Part shown: piece by piece, positions 52,731 through 60,967 of the stretch
Numbering within the stretch: the first letter of the stretch is position 1
How the letters are laid out: each line of letters begins with the position of its first letter
From: an uncultured Bacteroidota bacterium
GTDB lineage: Bacteria > Bacteroidota > Bacteroidia > Chitinophagales > Chitinophagaceae
DNA: 64,000 nucleotides
Direction of reading: 5' to 3'
Assembly: GCA_903877645.1 (NCBI GenBank)
Contig: CAIRES010000073.1
Location: 62,001 to 126,000, forward strand
The notes under the pieces: generated by a model
Databases searched by the model: none
Told to the model about the DNA's origin: nothing
Seen by the model: only the letters and a program-made list of their open reading frames with translations
Position numbers and translations under genes: made by a program

Positions 52731-53183
52731 ATGAGAGCGGTAATACAGCGTGTATCCACAGCAAGTGTAACGATAGATAGCGATATGAAGGCTTCTATCG
52801 GCAATGGCTTTATGATATTGCTGGGTGTGGAAACGGAAGATACCCAGGAGGATGCTGAATGGCTGAGCGGAAAAATAGCGCAGCTCAGGGTATTTAATGA
52901 CGAGCAGGGGCTGATGAACAAGGATATCAAAGATGTAGGTGGCGATATATTGGTGGTGAGCCAGTTTACGCTGCATGCCGCATATAAAAAGGGCAACAGG
53001 CCTTCGTTCATGAAAGCAGCACGGCCGGAGCAGGCGATACCTCTGTACGAATATTTTATAAAGCAGCTTGAAGAGAAGATGGGAAAACCAGTGGCAACGG
53101 GTACTTTTGGCGCAGATATGAAAGTCGCTTTGGTGAATGATGGGCCTGTGACGATCATTATGGATAGTAAGAATAAGGAGTAG
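52731..53183 (+). CDS. dtd: D-aminoacyl-tRNA deacylase
   Basis: A 150-residue DTD protein that removes D-amino acids (and Gly from mischarged tRNA-Ala) from tRNA. Motifs: MRAVIQRVSTASVTID at the start, the SQFTLHA segment that forms the active site with NRPSF, and the Gly-cisPro-type element near the end in NDGPVTIIMDS. The upstream open frame to 52392 runs antisense through mnmE and is not part of it. Divergent from mnmE with a 75-bp spacer. Confidence 0.95.
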   Translation: MRAVIQRVSTASVTIDSDMKASIGNGFMILLGVETEDTQEDAEWLSGKIAQLRVFNDEQGLMNKDIKDVGGDILVVSQFTLHAAYKKGNRPSFMKAARPEQAIPLYEYFIKQLEEKMGKPVATGTFGADMKVALVNDGPVTIIMDSKNKE

Positions 53184-53196
53184 CAGGTTGATAGGT

Positions 53197-53222
53197 TGTC
53201 GTTCGACAAGCTCACGATGACA
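53197..53222. repeat. short dispersed repeat (TTCGACAAGCTCA type)
   Basis: TGTCGTTCGACAAGCTCACGATGACA between dtd and tadA. I have seen similar imperfect palindromes around TTCGACAAGCTCA as dispersed intergenic repeats in Bacteroidota genomes; no second copy was noticed in this window. Confidence 0.5.
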
Positions 53223-53252
53223 GGATGATAGATGATATAATTATTGGGGTTT

Positions 53253-53696
53253 ATGGAATTTGATGATGAATATTTTATGAAGGAGGCACTGAAGCAGGCG
53301 AGGCTGGCATTTGATGCCGGCGAAGTGCCGGTGGGTGCTGTGGTGGTATGGGACAATAAGATCATTGCACGCGGCCACAACCAGGTGGAACAACTGAATG
53401 ACAGCACCGCACATGCCGAAATGATAGCCATGACCTCGGCCTTCAACCAGGTGGGCAGCAAGTACCTGCCTGAGGCTGTGCTGTATGTGACCGTGGAGCC
53501 CTGCCTGATGTGCTGTGGCGCTACCTACTGGGCGAAGATAGGACGCATAGTATATGGGGCTGAAGATGTAAAGAACGGTTATAAAAAGACAACCGGCACT
53601 AACTGGCCTTTTCATCAGAAGGCGCAACTGACCAATGGTGTGCTTGCGGCTGAGTGCGGACAATTAATGAAAGAATTTTTTGCTCAACTACGATAA
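53253..53696 (+). CDS. tadA: tRNA adenosine deaminase (TadA-like)
   Basis: About 147 residues from ATG 53253. The zinc-dependent deaminase motifs are HAEMIAM (zinc His and catalytic Glu) and VTVEPCLMCCGAT (zinc Cys pair). TadA converts A34 to inosine in tRNA-Arg. The small CDA superfamily also contains guanine deaminases, but the length and the PCLMC..A pattern favour TadA. Its stop overlaps the Rieske gene start by one base (TAATG), suggesting coupling. Confidence 0.9.
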   Translation: MEFDDEYFMKEALKQARLAFDAGEVPVGAVVVWDNKIIARGHNQVEQLNDSTAHAEMIAMTSAFNQVGSKYLPEAVLYVTVEPCLMCCGATYWAKIGRIVYGAEDVKNGYKKTTGTNWPFHQKAQLTNGVLAAECGQLMKEFFAQLR

Positions 53697-54028
53697 TGAA
53701 GCTGTACGAATGGTATAAGGTAGCGGGTATTTCTTTCTGGGCAATGGAGGAAGGGAAGCTTGTAGAGGCAGATGTTGCTGAGAAAAAAATAGGCTTGCTG
53801 AAGCGGGGAGATACGGTATATGCATTTACTGCGGCCTGCCCACATGCAGGAGCAAGATTGTGTGACGGTTGGGTAGACGCACTGGGGCGAATAGTGTGCC
53901 CGGATCACAAGTACAGGTTTGACCCGGTGAATGGCAGGAATACTACAGGAGAGGGGTACAAGTTGTTTACTTACCCTGTGGAATTGAGGGAAGGGGAGGT
54001 ATATGTAGGTTTGATCGTAAATCCGTAG
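53696..54028 (+). CDS. Rieske [2Fe-2S] ferredoxin-like protein
   Basis: A 110-residue small Rieske protein. The cluster ligands are in CPHAGARLC and CPDHKYRFD (Cys-x-His and Cys-x2-His about 17 residues apart). It is like the soluble ferredoxin component of nitrite reductase small subunits and aromatic dioxygenases, with no membrane anchor. Electron partner unknown; no oxygenase is near. The ATG overlaps the tadA stop (TAATG). Confidence 0.88.
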   Translation: MKLYEWYKVAGISFWAMEEGKLVEADVAEKKIGLLKRGDTVYAFTAACPHAGARLCDGWVDALGRIVCPDHKYRFDPVNGRNTTGEGYKLFTYPVELREGEVYVGLIVNP

Positions 54029-54080
54029 GGGTTTCTATATTTTAAATGTTATTCTCTCCTAACTTTTTTATTTTTACTGT

Positions 54081-54989
54081 ATGAATCATCCGGCGTATTT
54101 AAAAGTGGGTTCGGTAATTGGCATCACCTGCCCATCAGGGTATGTATCTGCTGAAAGGGTCGCGTATGCAGTGCATGTATTGCAGCAATGGGGTTTTACT
54201 GTGAAAATGGGCGCTACAGTAGGGACTGAACACAATTACTTCTCGGGTACTGATGAGGCCCGCCTTGCCGACCTGCAAGCCATGATGGATGACCCAAAGA
54301 TTGATGCCATACTAATGGGCAGGGGGGGCTATGGTATGAGCCGCATAATAGATGATCTGAACCTTACCGCATTTGCAAAAAAGCCTAAATGGGTATGTGG
54401 GTTTAGTGACATTACTGTGCTGCATAGTCACCTGGAGGCAAGGCTGGGAATGGCATCGCTGCACAGCCCTATGTGCGGCGCTTTTAAGCCGGAAACGGAA
54501 AATGAAAGTTATCTAAAAACATTTTATGCTGCACTTACCGGAGAGACGATATATTACCATGCGCCGGCATCGGCACATAATCGTGTGGGGCAGGTGGAGA
54601 GTATACTGACGGGCGGTAACCTTTCATTGCTAGTGCATCTTATCGGGTCGGCATCGGAGGTGGAGACGGCGGAGAAGATATTGTTTATAGAGGATATAGG
54701 GGAACACTTGTACAAGATAGACCGCATGATGCTCACTTTGAAACGTGCCGGTAAGCTGGATAACCTAAAGGGGCTGATATTGGGTGGATTTACTGATATG
54801 GAAGACACCGAGCGGCCTTTCGGACAAACGCTGGAAGAGATCATTGCCGATAAGGTAAAGGAGTATCATTACCCGGTATGTTTCAATTTCCCTTCGGGCC
54901 ACCAGGAAGTGAACCATACACTGATGCTGGGTGGTATGCACAAGCTGATAGTTACAGAGAATGGTGGTACGCTGGAGTTGAAGCACTGA
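54081..54989 (+). CDS. LD-carboxypeptidase (peptidase family S66)
   Basis: A 302-residue serine peptidase. The triad is visible as Ser109 in CGFSDITVLH, Glu204 in FIEDIGEHLY and His274 in FPSGHQEVNH, at the spacing of LdcA (Ser115-Glu217-His285 in Pseudomonas). The GRGGYG loop precedes the Ser. LdcA removes the terminal D-Ala from murein tetrapeptides during peptidoglycan recycling; MccF-type relatives inactivate microcin C. No signal peptide, so cytosolic. Its stop abuts the convergent rhodanese stop. Confidence 0.92.
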   Translation: MNHPAYLKVGSVIGITCPSGYVSAERVAYAVHVLQQWGFTVKMGATVGTEHNYFSGTDEARLADLQAMMDDPKIDAILMGRGGYGMSRIIDDLNLTAFAKKPKWVCGFSDITVLHSHLEARLGMASLHSPMCGAFKPETENESYLKTFYAALTGETIYYHAPASAHNRVGQVESILTGGNLSLLVHLIGSASEVETAEKILFIEDIGEHLYKIDRMMLTLKRAGKLDNLKGLILGGFTDMEDTERPFGQTLEEIIADKVKEYHYPVCFNFPSGHQEVNHTLMLGGMHKLIVTENGGTLELKH

Positions 54990-55283
54990 TCACAAAGCTT
55001 CTTTCCATGCCTTCATGCCGCCTGCCAGGTTGATGAGGTTGTGAAAACCTGATGATTCCAGCCGCTGAATGGCGATAACGCTGCGGATGCCTTTTTCGCA
55101 ATACAATACCAATTCTTTATCCTTTGGGATCTCATTCATACGAGCTATAAGCTCGCCTATGGGTATGTGTATGCCTCCTATGTTGTATGCAGTGCGTTCA
55201 TAGTCCTCGCGCACATCTATGAGCATCGGTTCATTACCATTTTTAATGCGTTTGTGCAGTTCATTGGGGGTGATTTGATCCAT
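54990..55283 (-). CDS. rhodanese-like domain protein
   Basis: A 97-residue single rhodanese domain (GlpE/PspE-like). Active-site Cys62 is in LVLYCEKGIRSVIAIQRL, with the preceding LIDVREDYERTAYNIGGIHIP segment typical of the fold. It moves sulfane sulfur between thiols; the physiological acceptor is unknown. It is 6 bp downstream of obgE on the same strand. Confidence 0.92.
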   Translation of the reverse strand: MDQITPNELHKRIKNGNEPMLIDVREDYERTAYNIGGIHIPIGELIARMNEIPKDKELVLYCEKGIRSVIAIQRLESSGFHNLINLAGGMKAWKEAL

Positions 55284-55289
55284 TGGGGC

Positions 55290-56291
55290 CTATGTAGTTG
55301 CAGGATTCAATGCCTGCCACAGTACGTCTTTTAATTCCACAATACCCTGATTGGCCAGTGCGGAGAAGAATACGTGAGGTATGTCTTTGGGTAGCGTCTC
55401 GGCAATGGCATCCTTCAGTTCCTGGTCCAGCATTTCACATTTGCTGATGGCAATGATCATGGTTTTGTTGAGCAGCTCAGGGTTGTATTGGTCCAGCTCG
55501 CTGTATAGGATGTCAAATTCCTTCGCATGGTCGTCGCTGTCGGCAGGTATGAGGAACAGGAGCACAGAGTTTCGCTCGATGTGCCTCAGGAAACGATGGC
55601 CAATGCCCTTGCCTTCGGCAGCGCCTTCTATAATGCCCGGCAGATCGGCCATGCAGAAGGACTTATTGTCGCGGTAGGGTACTATGCCCAAATTTGGTGT
55701 AAGGGTAGTAAATGCGTAATCAGCAATCTTAGGTTTGGCTGCACTCACTACAGAGAGTAGGGTTGATTTGCCTGCGTTAGGGAAGCCCACAAGGCCCACA
55801 TCAGCAAGTATTTTCAGTTCCAGTATCTTAATGCCTTCGTGGCCCATTTCACCGGGCTGCGCATAGTCGGGTGTCTGGTTGGTAGGTGTGGCGAAGTTGG
55901 CATTGCCCAGGCCGCCGCGGCCACCCTTTATCCATATCACTTCCTGGCCATCGTGCAGTATCTCTACTTCTACTTCTCCGGTCTCTGAGTCTTTGGCTAT
56001 GGTACCCAGGGGTACTTCCAGCACTATATCAGCGCCATCGTGGCCGGTGGAGTTATTCTTATAGCCGTTCTCACCATCCTTGGCCAGTACGTTTTTATAA
56101 TAGCGCATGTGCAGCAGTGTCCATAGCTGCGAATTGCCGCGTAGCTTTATGTGGCCACCACGGCCGCCATTACCGCCGTCGGGGCCGGCCATGGCATCAA
56201 ACTTATTTCTTTCCAAATGCACACTTCCGGCTCCGCCCTTTCCTGAGCGGCAGAATATACGGATATGATCAACGAAGTTTCCTTTTTCCAC
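55290..56291 (-). CDS. obgE: Obg-family GTPase
   Basis: A 333-residue GTPase involved in large ribosomal subunit assembly and stress control. The Gly-rich Obg domain ([27 protein letters not shown]) comes first, then the G domain with [37 protein letters not shown] and ISKCEML in place of the usual NKxD. There is no OCT domain at the C-terminus. The start is GTG at 56289-56291 and overlaps the adk stop by one base (TAGTG). Confidence 0.95.
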   Translation of the reverse strand: MEKGNFVDHIRIFCRSGKGGAGSVHLERNKFDAMAGPDGGNGGRGGHIKLRGNSQLWTLLHMRYYKNVLAKDGENGYKNNSTGHDGADIVLEVPLGTIAKDSETGEVEVEILHDGQEVIWIKGGRGGLGNANFATPTNQTPDYAQPGEMGHEGIKILELKILADVGLVGFPNAGKSTLLSVVSAAKPKIADYAFTTLTPNLGIVPYRDNKSFCMADLPGIIEGAAEGKGIGHRFLRHIERNSVLLFLIPADSDDHAKEFDILYSELDQYNPELLNKTMIIAISKCEMLDQELKDAIAETLPKDIPHVFFSALANQGIVELKDVLWQALNPATT

Positions 56292-56875
56292 TATGTTACA
56301 GGTAATAAATACTTATTAATATGCTTAGTAAGTGATTTAAATGTTTCGGCGATGGAGTGGTTACCTGTTACTGTTTCCAGCTTGCCGTGTGCATTGTAAT
56401 AACTTGCCACCGGCTGTGTCTTAGAATGGTATTCTTTTATTCTTTTTGCAATTACTTCTTCGTTATCGTCGCTGCGGCCCGATGTTTCGCCGCGGCCTAC
56501 GAGGCGCTTTACAAGCTCTGCCTCAGGTACATCAAGGGCGAGTACGAGGTGAATACGTGTGTGCTTAAATTCGAGGAGTTTATCCAGTGCCTCTGCCTGC
56601 GGGCGGGTGCGGGGGAAGCCGTCAAAAATGAATCCGCGGGCATCTGCGCTTTCATCAATTTTGCTGCTGATCATACCAATCACTACTTCATCAGGTACCA
56701 ACATGCCCTGGTCCATATATTTCTTTGCTTCTGTGCCGAGCGGAGTATGCCTGCTTACCTCATCGCGAAGAAGATCCCCGGTGGAGATGTGCTGTAGCTT
56801 ATAGTTGGATACAATATTTTCGGATTGGGTGCCTTTTCCGCTGCCCGGAGGTCCGAATAACACTAAATTAAACAT
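56291..56875 (-). CDS. adk: adenylate kinase
   Basis: About 194 residues from ATG 56875. P-loop [10 protein letters not shown], the AMP-binding [24 protein letters not shown], and the short-lid segment [12 protein letters not shown], i.e. a lid without zinc cysteines. It equilibrates ATP, ADP and AMP. The open frame to 57058 adds 61 residues that no adenylate kinase has, so the start is internal. Coupled to obgE by TAGTG. Confidence 0.95.
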   Translation of the reverse strand: MFNLVLFGPPGSGKGTQSENIVSNYKLQHISTGDLLRDEVSRHTPLGTEAKKYMDQGMLVPDEVVIGMISSKIDESADARGFIFDGFPRTRPQAEALDKLLEFKHTRIHLVLALDVPEAELVKRLVGRGETSGRSDDNEEVIAKRIKEYHSKTQPVASYYNAHGKLETVTGNHSIAETFKSLTKHINKYLLPVT

Positions 56876-56975
56876 GGAGGTTTTTCTTTTGACCCCGCAA
56901 AAATAACCATACTTGGCAAATAACAAGTAACTATTTAAAAGGGGTATGTATATAGCCTTATATGAGGGTGTGTTA

Positions 56976-57575
56976 TCAGGCCTTTTTGATTTTTTTGAGC
57001 AGTAATTGCAGGGTTTTCTCATCCACGAGCTTACTGTCACCCGGTGCAAGGCCATCAATGGTGATATTCCCTATTGCGTACCTGATCAGCCGAAGGGTGG
57101 GGAAGCCGACAGCGGCAGTCATTTTTCTTACCTGCCTGTTCTTGCCTTCGGCGATGGTGAGGGAAAGCCATGAGGTGGGTATGCTTTTACGAAAACGAAC
57201 GGGAGGATTGCGCTCACTTACCTCGGGCTCATCAAGTATTATTTCAGCTGAGGCTTTTTTAGTGGTGTATTGTTTGCCATCTACATTAATTGTAACGCCC
57301 GCTTTTAATTGTTTTATTGCCTGTTCGGTAAGTAACCCTTCCACCTGCACAAGATAAGTGCGCGGATGAGCAAAAGTAGGATCGAGCATGGTGTGCGTAA
57401 GCTGCTTATCGTTGGTGAGAATAAGCAAGCCTTCGCTGTCATAATCGAGGCGGCCAACCGGATAAATATCTTTAGAAATGCCGCGAAAATGATCGGCAAG
57501 TGTCTTTTTTTCTCCTTCGGCAGTAAACTGCGAAAGTACCTGGTATGGCTTGTGGAAAATATAATACTCGAACAT
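56976..57575 (-). CDS. ribosomal large-subunit pseudouridine synthase, RluE/RsuA-like
   Basis: About 199 residues from ATG 57575 (MFEYYIFHKPYQVLSQF). The catalytic Asp is in GRLDYDSEGLLILTND, followed by HPRTYLVQVEG and the basic EGKNRQVRKMTAAVG loop. It lacks the S4 domain, which places it with RluE (23S rRNA) rather than RsuA. Length matches RluE. The open frame to 57689 is not conserved. Confidence 0.9.
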   Translation of the reverse strand: MFEYYIFHKPYQVLSQFTAEGEKKTLADHFRGISKDIYPVGRLDYDSEGLLILTNDKQLTHTMLDPTFAHPRTYLVQVEGLLTEQAIKQLKAGVTINVDGKQYTTKKASAEIILDEPEVSERNPPVRFRKSIPTSWLSLTIAEGKNRQVRKMTAAVGFPTLRLIRYAIGNITIDGLAPGDSKLVDEKTLQLLLKKIKKA

Positions 57576-57625
57576 AGCAAAAAGTTGACCTCGTGAAAGC
57601 TGCGCCTGCAAAGGGTTTGAACAGG

Positions 57626-57663
57626 GAAAAAAAAAGTCCGGCAAGGTTGTGGGCTGCCGGACT
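57626..57663 (-). terminator. intrinsic terminator for the leftward BatB-BatC transcript
   Basis: AGTCCGGCA and TGCCGGACT (9-base perfect stem) followed on the reverse strand by a run of nine T. It separates the BatB-BatC gene from the pseudouridine synthase gene. The 226-bp spacer up to 57889 is AT-rich without other features. Confidence 0.85.
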
Positions 57664-57889
57664 ATTATAAAGGATGGGTTAGTAAGCACAATCCTTACAC
57701 AATATTAAAAAGAATTTTTTCTACTAAAAAAATTATTTTGAAATATTTTTAAAACAGGCAAAAGAAATTGACACCTTATCCACATAATTGTGAACGGTGA
57801 AGATGAAATTATTTAGCCTCATTGAAGGCATGCAAGCATACTTGGTTGAAACAAAAATGATGTTGCGGTATGGGCGATGATGATGCAGA

Positions 57890-59644
57890 CTACCAATCTT
57901 TTTCCATCTTCACAGGTGTGCCCTTTTCTTTCTTCATCTTGTCCTGCAGGTCTTTCTCCTTCTGCTGCAGTGCATTGAGCAATTGATCGGCTTTCTGTTG
58001 GGATATTTTGCTGGGCTGCCCCTGCGGCTGCTGGTCCTGCTTATCCTTATCGTCCTTCTTGTCCTTATCCTGCTGGTCTTTATCCTGTTTATTTTTGTCC
58101 TGATCCTTTTTATCCTGGTCTTTCTTCTGCTGATCCTTTTTCTGATCTTGTTTCTGGTCCTTATTTTGTTTGTCCTGCTTGTTCTTGTCCTTATTCTGCT
58201 GTTGTTGCTTCTTCTGCATCTCCTCGGCATAAGAGAGATTGTATTTGGCATCTACATCCTGCGGGTTATTGCGCAGGGTGTTTTTATAGGCATTTACCGC
58301 ATCATCCCACTTCTGCTGAGACATATATGTGTTGCCAATGTTATAGTTGGCAGCGGCCTTGCCTGTCTTGTCTTTGCTGGCCTTTGCTGTGGTCTCCATC
58401 ACCTTGCGGGATGAATCGTACAGTTTTTGCTGGTATAAAGAGTTGCCGAAGTTGAACAGCCCGGGAGTATTGTTGGGGTCTTTAGCCAGTGCCTTTTGGT
58501 AATCGGCGGCAGCTTCTTTGTACTTCTGCTGCTCATAGAGTGCATTGCCTTGCCGCAGGAACCTATTTGACTGGGCAAAGGAGCAATAGCCTGCGAGCAG
58601 GAGGAATAGGAGCGTTACTGCTGTTTTAGCTACCACTGATTTGTTTTTCTTAGCGGCTGCACTTGTACCCGGCAGCAGCCACTCTATCAGCAGCAAAAGG
58701 AATCCTGCTATGAGGAAGTATTGATAGTAGCTGGTGAAATCGGTGAAGACAACTGAGCCGAGGCTTTTTTGTTCCATGCTTTCCAGTTGGGTAGTGAGCT
58801 TATTGGCTACTTCATCGGTATTTTGCAACAGGCTGTAAGTGCCATGCCCTGCTGCGGCAATAGAGCGCATCTCGTCTTCATTGAGCTTGCTCACTACCGG
58901 CGATCCGTTTTCATCTAGCTTTACAGCCTTTGTTTGCGGGTCGTAGAGGGTAGCACCCTGTGGCGACCCGATACCGACGGTATGAACGATAACGCCGTTC
59001 TCAGAAGCCTCCCTTGTTTTGTCAATAGCGGTTTCGTCGTGATCTTCGCCGTCGGAGATGATGATGAGCGATTTGTACTTGCGCTCATTCTGGGAGAAAG
59101 ACTTCATGGCCATATCTATGGCATCGCCAATAACGGTACCCTGCGTAGGTACCATATCAGGAGAAACACCTTGCAGCATCATTTTCACAGCGCTGTAGTC
59201 TATCGTCAATGGCACCTGCAGGTATGCTTTGCCGGCAAATACAATAAGGGCCACGCGGTCGTTCTGCATTTTATCGGTCATGCGCATGATCAGTTGCTTG
59301 GCCCGGGTGAGCCTGTCGGGTTGCACATCCTGGGCCAGCATGCTCTTGCTCACATCGAGCGCTATGACCACATCTACGCCCTTGCGCTGCACTTTTTCGC
59401 TTTTATCGCCCATGCGGAGGTTGGCGAGGCCTACAATGATGGAGAACAGGGCCAATGACAGCAGAATGAATTTGAGGGCTGCCCTGCCGGGTATGTAGCC
59501 ACGCAGTTGTTCGGCCACAACCTTCTCATCGCCGAGCTTTCTTACTTTCCTTTTGCGCCAGATTACTACTGTAATGAATAACAGCACAAGCAGCGGCAGC
59601 AGGCCAAGGGCATATAAATAGCTTATGTGTTGGAATTGGAACAT
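57890..59644 (-). CDS. fused BatB-BatC: VWA domain and TPR protein
   Basis: A 584-residue protein. Two N-terminal helices (8-28, 55-74) and a VWA domain (about 90-280) with the metal site DVSKS (97-101) form the BatB half, closed by a helix at 307-324. Then comes a second signal-peptide-like helix (340-357, ending SFAQ) and three to four TPR units (361-475) forming the BatC half, followed by a Lys/Asp/Gln-only stretch (477-541) and a helical end. In most Bacteroidota batB and batC are separate neighbours. Bat proteins are periplasm-facing and linked with stress tolerance in Bacteroides. BatA, BatD and BatE are not in the window. Confidence 0.9.
   Translation of the reverse strand: MFQFQHISYLYALGLLPLLVLLFITVVIWRKRKVRKLGDEKVVAEQLRGYIPGRAALKFILLSLALFSIIVGLANLRMGDKSEKVQRKGVDVVIALDVSKSMLAQDVQPDRLTRAKQLIMRMTDKMQNDRVALIVFAGKAYLQVPLTIDYSAVKMMLQGVSPDMVPTQGTVIGDAIDMAMKSFSQNERKYKSLIIISDGEDHDETAIDKTREASENGVIVHTVGIGSPQGATLYDPQTKAVKLDENGSPVVSKLNEDEMRSIAAAGHGTYSLLQNTDEVANKLTTQLESMEQKSLGSVVFTDFTSYYQYFLIAGFLLLLIEWLLPGTSAAAKKNKSVVAKTAVTLLFLLLAGYCSFAQSNRFLRQGNALYEQQKYKEAAADYQKALAKDPNNTPGLFNFGNSLYQQKLYDSSRKVMETTAKASKDKTGKAAANYNIGNTYMSQQKWDDAVNAYKNTLRNNPQDVDAKYNLSYAEEMQKKQQQQNKDKNKQDKQNKDQKQDQKKDQQKKDQDKKDQDKNKQDKDQQDKDKKDDKDKQDQQPQGQPSKISQQKADQLLNALQQKEKDLQDKMKKEKGTPVKMEKDW
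58022..58216 (-). repeat. low-complexity Lys/Asp/Gln coding tract
   Basis: About 65 consecutive residues consist almost only of K, D, Q and N (DKDKNKQ-like units), encoded by short AAR/GAY/CAR repeats. It would be disordered, highly charged and is a likely site of length variation. Confidence 0.85.
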
Positions 59645-59765
59645 ATAGTATTGCTAAACAGCAAATTTAGTCGGCTGAGGCATTAATGCAATGATAATAA
59701 AAATGATTTTGATTTTTTTTAACAGAAGATGAGGTGCAAAATCGTGTGACCAAAGCACTTGTTCC

Positions 59766-60866
59766 CTACGGAGTGATCTTTTTCTGTTTTTTTTGCTTGC
59801 TTTCTCTGGGGTTGGTATCGTCCACGCCTATAAGAATGCTCCATGCCTCGAGTCCTTCTACACGCTCGCAAATCAGCTTGATAATACCTGTAATAGGAAT
59901 AAATAGGAACATGCCAGGAACACCCCATAGAAACTCCCCGATGATAACTGCCACAATAGTGATAAACGGGTTCATTTTTACCCTGCCGCCCACTATTCTG
60001 GGGAATAGGATATTGGAATCAAGGAGGTGCACTACAAACATACCTATGCCGGCCTCTAATGCCATGTTGCCATTGCTGTTGGCAAAAGTGACCAACATGC
60101 AGATAACAATAGATGTATAAATGCCGAGGTATGGGATGATATTGAGCACAGCAGCCATAAGGCCAAGCAGTACGGCATACTGGATACCCATGATGGCCAA
60201 CATGCTACAGTTGACAATACTGATGACCACCATTTCTATCACCAGGCCCACTACATATGAATTGATCATACTGCGGGTCTCTGAGATCACCTCATTTACT
60301 TTTTCGCGGTGCACGGGAGAGAAAAGGTGTAGCACGAACTTCATGAGCAGTCTACGATGGTACAGCATGAAGAAGGTGAAAATGAGAATAAAGATGAACA
60401 GCAGCAAGATGCCGGCCATAGAGGTAAGCAGGTTGCTGATGGAGTGGGCCATGGACTCAATAATGCTATTGACCGACCTGTTGATATAGGTAGTTTGTTG
60501 CGTGGTAGTGATGTGCAGTTTGTAGGAAAGCCATTTTTGGAGCGCGCTAAACATCTCCTGGAATCGGGTCTTGAGTAAAGGGATATCTTTAGAAAAACCA
60601 AATACCTGTATGGACAGAAAGTATATGAAGCTGAATAAGGCGGCGACAAATAACACGACTGCCGTGATAGCAGAGTATACCCGCCCGAAATGACATTTGT
60701 TCTCCAGGAATTTGGTGAAGGGGTATAATAGGATGGAAACAAGCAGCGCAAAAGTGAGCGGGATAAAAATGCCGGATGCTTCTTTTAAGATGATAAAAGC
60801 CAGCACTAACGCAAACAGCGTGAGTGCCAATCTTGCATAAAAGGGAAGCTTTACCGAAGTCATCAT
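59766..60866 (-). CDS. AI-2E-family membrane protein (PerM/YdiK-like)
   Basis: About 366 residues from ATG 60866 with seven to eight helices and the family motif around IPYLGIYTSIVICML and PRIVGGRVKMNPFITIVAVIIGEFLWGVPGMFLFIP near the C-terminus. Members export small molecules or ions (AI-2, polyamine, Na+ have been proposed); this one cannot be assigned. The tail is basic (RESKQKKQKKITP). Transcribed leftwards from a spacer it shares with the end of uvrA. Confidence 0.9.
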   Translation of the reverse strand: MMTSVKLPFYARLALTLFALVLAFIILKEASGIFIPLTFALLVSILLYPFTKFLENKCHFGRVYSAITAVVLFVAALFSFIYFLSIQVFGFSKDIPLLKTRFQEMFSALQKWLSYKLHITTTQQTTYINRSVNSIIESMAHSISNLLTSMAGILLLFIFILIFTFFMLYHRRLLMKFVLHLFSPVHREKVNEVISETRSMINSYVVGLVIEMVVISIVNCSMLAIMGIQYAVLLGLMAAVLNIIPYLGIYTSIVICMLVTFANSNGNMALEAGIGMFVVHLLDSNILFPRIVGGRVKMNPFITIVAVIIGEFLWGVPGMFLFIPITGIIKLICERVEGLEAWSILIGVDDTNPRESKQKKQKKITP

Positions 60867-60967
60867 AGGTCTTGTATTACGATTGCTTATCAAACCTAAT
60901 AGAATTGTGCCACAACACAAAGGACGGACATATATTATTTGACAGATAACTATAGTTTGCCCACGCT

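Noticed and set aside
57983-58414. Leucine-rich membrane-like frame on the + strand
   Set aside because: It is the antisense image of the Lys/Asp/Gln tract in the BatB-BatC gene (CTT/GTC/CTG complements), not a real membrane protein.
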